64,000 nucleotides of DNA from Amanita rubescens (taxonomy: Eukaryota > Basidiomycota > Agaricomycetes > Agaricales > Amanitaceae), in contig WION01000236.1 of NCBI GenBank assembly GCA_015039365.1, forward strand, positions 18,435 to 82,434, in the 5' to 3' direction. The notes under the pieces were generated by a model, which saw only the letters and a program-made list of their open reading frames with translations, made no database searches and had not been told where the DNA came from. A program made the position numbers and the translations under genes. This document shows, one piece after another, positions 59,643 through 64,000 of the stretch (position 1 is the stretch's first letter; each line of letters begins with the position of its first letter).

Positions 59643-61545
59643 ACATATTTAGCCATATTTAGTCAACCTGCTTCATCGCTCACATGGCCGAGTCATATCA
59701 TCAAGTCGATGACATCGCGTAAGACGGGGCTTGTAACGACCTCGTAAAGGGACTCGGACGCACTGGACGACGGTGTGACGTTAGGCGAACAAGGTCAAAG
59801 GGCAAAGAGAGGCGAGATCTTGTGTTGACGAACATCTTAGCCGTGCGTATTTTACCACCCAGAACTACGTCTGTTGTTCTCAATCCGGCAACTTAGGACT
59901 TTAGGCTTGACATACTCGTTTGCCGGATTAAAAATGGTGCGTTGTTCGCCATATTTCGTTGACTCTCACCTTGACGAGTTTGTAGTCAAATGATTGGTTC
60001 CCGTTTCGCAACTAAGAACCAAGATTCACTGACCGACGGACGGTCACTATTGACCATTATTAGCACTTACAAACCATGGAAGTCAGGCATACAGTACCTT
60101 CAACTTCACTAAACGATGCGGATAGATTGGAAAACGAGAGATATGGGCGATGCAAGTGTGGATGATCCCATGTTTACAAAAAGTGCGTCTAACAGTTTCA
60201 GTAATAGAGAATGATGTTAACTAACCTGCTTTCACAGTCGACCGCATCACATTGATTCATACATCTTCCCCTTTGTATTTTTCACTTATCAGCGCCCATC
60301 ATCCGATGATCCGCCCAGCCGATCAGCTGATCAGTATCGAATCTGGTCTCAATCAACAAAGTCATGCGGAAAATGTCATTGAGGGAACGATAAGGAGATT
60401 CTCGTCGGGTCGGGTATCGTTAGGAAGAACGATCAATACCGGTTGAGATGTCGACCATAATGAGTATCAACTTATCAACCAATAGTACGTATGTTCCCGA
60501 GCATTGCCTGAATAGAGTGTCTGATGTACCCTTGCACGAGTGTAGAAGACGAAGGTCATTTGAATGTATCTTTCATGAATAATATCAATACGTTGGACAC
60601 TATTCTATCTACCGGCAATGGCACACCTAACATGCCAAGCAAGCCCGTACCGAATGTCTATCCGGAGACTTTGCAAGCGCACAATTGGATCCACAAATTG
60701 GAGAGTCAACTGGGCAGGAACGACGCCCTGGTCGGAGAAGCACTCAAAATGATGTTTCGGACAAAACGCCAAGAGGACGAGATTGATGACCTGTCGAAGA
60801 AACAGGAAGTCGCTCGAGGGATCGATGCTTTTTTCTGGTCGGTCGCAGTGTGAAAGATTGGGTTTAGGCTTACGGTTGGCAGGAGGTGACGATGAGACTG
60901 CTGAAGACGTGTGTGGGAAACTCCGAAAAGTATATGACATCGTTGTTGAATTGCGCATCATTCGCATGTACAGGCAAGTCAAATGAAATCAACAATACTC
61001 AAAAGATGGAAACAATGTTCAAATCGTTCGGTTTTTTGGTCCCTCACGAGTCGGTTTGCAGTCAATTCAGTGCGAGTAACTTGAGACATCACCAGATTGG
61101 GGACAATCTAAAAACACGGAGACCGTCGTTTTCAAAGGTGTTGGTGATAGCTGTGACAGGTCTGCCATATTTTCCTACTAGTATTTGCCTCTGCGCACGA
61201 ACGAGATGGGCGAGGATGTTGAGATATGGATGGAGAGAGACAGGACACGTAAAACTGGAGAAAAAGATATAGAAGGCCATCACTGACGTCGCTAAGGAGC
61301 TTGCGATCAATCGAAGGCAGTCATGACCGTGACAATAGTCTACATGGGAAAACAAGGTCAACTGAGGCGCTTGTTCGTCCGGATGTTGCTGAGAGTGAGG
61401 CGGACTAGTGTTAGACTAGTCACACATGTTCGTCTGAACGAGATCATAAAATCGTTCACAAAACATATCACAATCCAGCTGACAGTTATCACATTTCCTT
61501 ATTCTATAAAACATTGAAGGGGAGAAACGAGGTACGAGAGTTAAA
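59643..61545. other. 1.9 kb with no gene I can support
   Basis: Several short frames are present. The longest (60524-60853, plus strand) ends in a charged helical segment RQEDEIDDLSKKQE that could be a short coiled coil; I cannot connect it to exons with confidence. A 10 bp perfect inverted repeat AATCCGGCAA / TTGCCGGATT lies at 59882-59891 and 59920-59929. No transposon ends were found. Confidence 0.3.
59882..59929. repeat. Perfect 10 bp inverted repeat, 28 bp loop
   Basis: AATCCGGCAA and TTGCCGGATT are exact complements in inverted order. The pair could be a binding-site dimer or a small hairpin in a transcript. No neighbouring gene explains it. Confidence 0.6.
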
Positions 61546-63650
61546 TCAGTCACCATCTCCTGCCGTTCTTTCGCCCAAAAGAATCAAAAACAAGATATTC
61601 ATAGAAACGCAGAATTGGTTTAGTCCCCGGTATGTCTTGGACCAGCTATTCAGAGAATAACCTACAGTTGCAATATATTTATTGTCCGAGGGGTCAACTT
61701 TGTCCTTCCGAAACCATGGTAATTGACTGAGAGTTTTCAAGAACGATGGCGTTATCCGAAAGTCAGGCTGATCTCGGACATCATAAATTGCAACTAGTTC
61801 AACAGCAAATGTCATGAACCAATGCAGCGCACGGCAATGAGAGACAGATCCCACCTTCATCGTTGAATCCAAGGGAGGCGGGGAAATTCGACGAGTGTTT
61901 CGATCCGACTTGCGACGGTGGCGGGTCTTGCGGCATGAAGACTTGTACGGGCTTTGGACTCTATTAACAGCAATGTAGAACAGGTTACAGTGGTGTACGT
62001 CGAGCGGCGAGACTTACTGGATGGTACCGTAAACTTGTTATCGTTCCCTCCTTCTGGCCGCGTAGAAAAGACAAAGGACCCTTCCCTCAAAAGGCAATGA
62101 TAGTCGTCCTGTTCAAAGACTGTTCCGATAAACGTGGCGGCGCATTCGAATTCACCAGTAAGAGGCGTTAACATAACTTGATGAACCTAATGCGACAATA
62201 GGTCAACAACGGAGAAGGTCAGGATCAGTTAAAACTTTACATTGTTAGTATTGTTGTAGCCACTCCCCGCTGACTTGCGCAATGAAGAATTTACTAAAAG
62301 TCCGGTCGTTAGAAAGACTGCAGTTTTGCTGCGACCTGTGGTGCTCGCAAGAGTGATTCGGCTCGAATCACGAGCGACCAGATGCAAGGATGCTCGAGAA
62401 GGGTTTATAAAAGGCCCCGAGTTGGCAAATTTGACAGCAGATTCAAAACGACTGAAGAAAGAAGAAGTGTTGGTGACGGGATGTAAAAAAGTGAAACGTC
62501 AACATACGCCCAACTTCCATCTTTGCTATCCAATTCATTCATGGCGGTCGAGTATAAAATCATGGTGTGCTCTTCTTCCTCGGAACCGACGTACGAAATA
62601 AGTGTTGAATTCCTAGAACATTAATATATGAGATGCAGAGGGAGAATATAGATCGTTACCTTAACAACGGAAGTGTTGGATAATCCTGTATGAGTAAATC
62701 GTCTAGTATGACGTTCTCTGACATGGTAAACAAATTGGCTAAAATTGTCTTCATGTGTGCAGAGCCAGAGTTGGGAATGTCGGAGTAAGAATCAAGAGTC
62801 TTCACGTCTGCGGCTTTACGGGTTCCCTTGTCTCGAGCGCGTTCTCTCAAAGAGTGTTCGCTATGATTCTCGACTGCCAAGTCTTCTGAATTCGGGGACA
62901 AGTCCGAAAGGGATTCCACGATACTGAAATGTGTTAAACAAATGATCATATCCGACCGGATAGGGAGGTGTACGGTGCGGGTCGCTTCCGACCACGTTTT
63001 TTGACAGGCGGTGGAGACAGAGGCGAATCCTCACGATTATTGTTGCTTAATACGAGCTGAATGATAGTCTTTGTGAGATGAGGACAAACATACCGTGAGT
63101 CGGAGTCAGACAAATTTCCACTCGTTCGCTTTCGTTTGAACTTTAACTTATTTGCGGGGGTGGAGGGTGGTTCCTCAGGCGTGGGTCGTGTAGTCCCAGG
63201 AGGGCACCTGCGAACAGGGTTGTTCAGTAAAGAAAAAAACACGGCAAAAAAGATCAAATGATACGTGCATTGTGACATCGTCGTCATTAATAACAAGCTC
63301 ACTAACCGTTGAGCTGAAAAGGTTTCAGCATTTAGGGTGTCCAAAGGACAAGATAAAATGTACGCATTCGAATCCTTAGCATCGGCTGCCGACGATTTCC
63401 CGTCCCCAACAGGTGGCCCAAAATTTCTACAATTGTCTCAATGTCAATGGCAGCTGGAACGATAGTGGGAGTAATAAACGCACGATTCGTCTTCGTCAGA
63501 AGAGGTGACTTTACGCCTGTGCTTCGACGGAGAGGTCACAAGATTTGGAGAGGTCGTGGGAGTGGCGCGAGCCGATTTGTTCCTTGAGACCGTCAGAACA
63601 AACGTCGAGCTCATAAAGTCAGACGAACTTTCGTGGCTGCGATGCTTCAC
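61546..63650 (-). CDS. Hypothetical multi-exon gene, nuclear-looking N-terminus
   Basis: Several minus-strand frames with spliceable borders line up. An N-terminal S/T-rich basic segment (SKHRRKVTSSDEDES, about 63500) is followed by KLKFKRKRTSGNLSDSDSR and, after an intron starting GTATGTTTG near 63093, by VKKRGRKRP. Next comes an acidic and helical exon (62920-62656, IVESLSDLSPNSEDLAVEN), then MLTPLTGEFECAATFIG (62174 downward). The last exon ends 61546 with VELVAIYDVRD, PDFRITPSF and a hydrophobic strand CVSMNILFLILLG. Basic clusters suggest nuclear location. The function is not recognised. Exact exon joins and start are uncertain, and it may be two genes. The composition looks like ordinary host coding sequence, with no insertion. 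Confidence 0.45.
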
Positions 63651-64000
63651 CTCGGGAGACGCTGTAACATATTGATTCCGGCTATGCTGGAATCAATACT
63701 CAAACCTTGCCGAAACCCTCACTCAAGCTTCCGAGACTCGGAACCTCGGATCGGAGCTCCGAGACTCGGTATCGGATACGTTTCGGACCATATTACGCAC
63801 GTAGCACATGAGGCATGTAGTTTTATACCCTGTCGTAGTTAGTTTTATAAATCTTCTTCTCCCCCGCACTTCGCATCTACGTTCCGAGAGTCAACGAGTG
63901 CGACCGAGCTCGGACGAGCACCTTTCGGTGCTGCCGAACTCGCCGGCCGCATCGCATCTCGGAGGCTGCACCCCAAGTCAGCCTCTCTTGCGTTGTTTCA
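63651..64000. promoter_or_regulatory. Upstream region with clustered CTCCGAG/CTCGGA palindromes
   Basis: Between about 63725 and 63965 the words CTCGGA, CCGAG, TCGGAGCTCCGA and their complements occur about ten times. The cluster lies 5' of the minus-strand hypothetical gene and could be its promoter or that of a gene beyond the window. The role is inferred only from position. Confidence 0.35.

Overview
The window is nuclear DNA from a filamentous basidiomycete, most likely a mushroom-forming agaricomycete. The signs are short 45-60 bp GT-AG introns, mixed base composition, very dense transposable elements, and expanded families I associate with that group: TET/JBP-like dioxygenases, Spt5-like NGN/KOW proteins, JmjC proteins, HECT-like proteins and Helitrons carrying a PIF1 helicase. 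I see no bacterial, organellar, tRNA, rRNA or CRISPR features. All assignments were made by reading the sequence; no database search was run.

Layout. (a) 1-8731 and 37757-45571 are two arms of a large inverted duplication that runs off the left edge of the window. Each arm carries an Spt5-like gene followed on the same strand by a JmjC-domain gene. Later events split the damage between the arms. In the left arm a 2.48 kb hAT-like element sits in the Spt5-like gene and the JmjC gene is intact. In the right arm the Spt5-like gene has no insertion, while the JmjC gene is hit by a Tc1-like element, a nonsense codon and a Copia LTR. Both Spt5-like copies also carry separate disabling point lesions within about 15 bp of the same site. 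(b) 8.8-18.8 kb between the arms holds a gene tail split by a second hAT-like copy, a Copia pol relic, a short-chain dehydrogenase relic, and a spliced, apparently open TET/JBP-like 2-oxoglutarate dioxygenase gene on the minus strand. (c) 18796-21324 is a nearly perfect 2.5 kb palindromic transposon with an 8 bp target duplication. (d) 21.6-27.7 kb is a multi-exon HECT-like gene interrupted by a 3.1 kb inverted-repeat element and cut off at its 3' end by a diverged hAT-like element (27725-30542) that contains a solo LTR. (e) 30.5-37.8 kb is the 5' half of a minus-strand Copia retrotransposon: LTR, half-tRNA primer-binding site, a large unidentified ORF upstream of gag (itself split by a third hAT-like copy), then gag. 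Its pol and 3' LTR are gone. (f) 47.3-56.1 kb is a minus-strand Helitron Rep-helicase gene with a cysteine-protease-like C-terminal domain, broken by one in-frame TAA, one upstream TGA and a second palindromic element. (g) 57378-59640 is a Tc1-like relic with a solo LTR nested in it. (h) 59.6-64 kb is comparatively quiet and contains at least one multi-exon minus-strand gene of unknown function.

Several nested insertions can be proved inside the window, either because an empty site exists in the other arm or because the target duplication is perfect. That makes the locus a readable record of successive transposition, duplication and probable recombination between element copies. The chromatin and transcription theme (TET/JBP-like, JmjC, Spt5-like) is clear in the sequence. 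Whether these proteins work together is inference.
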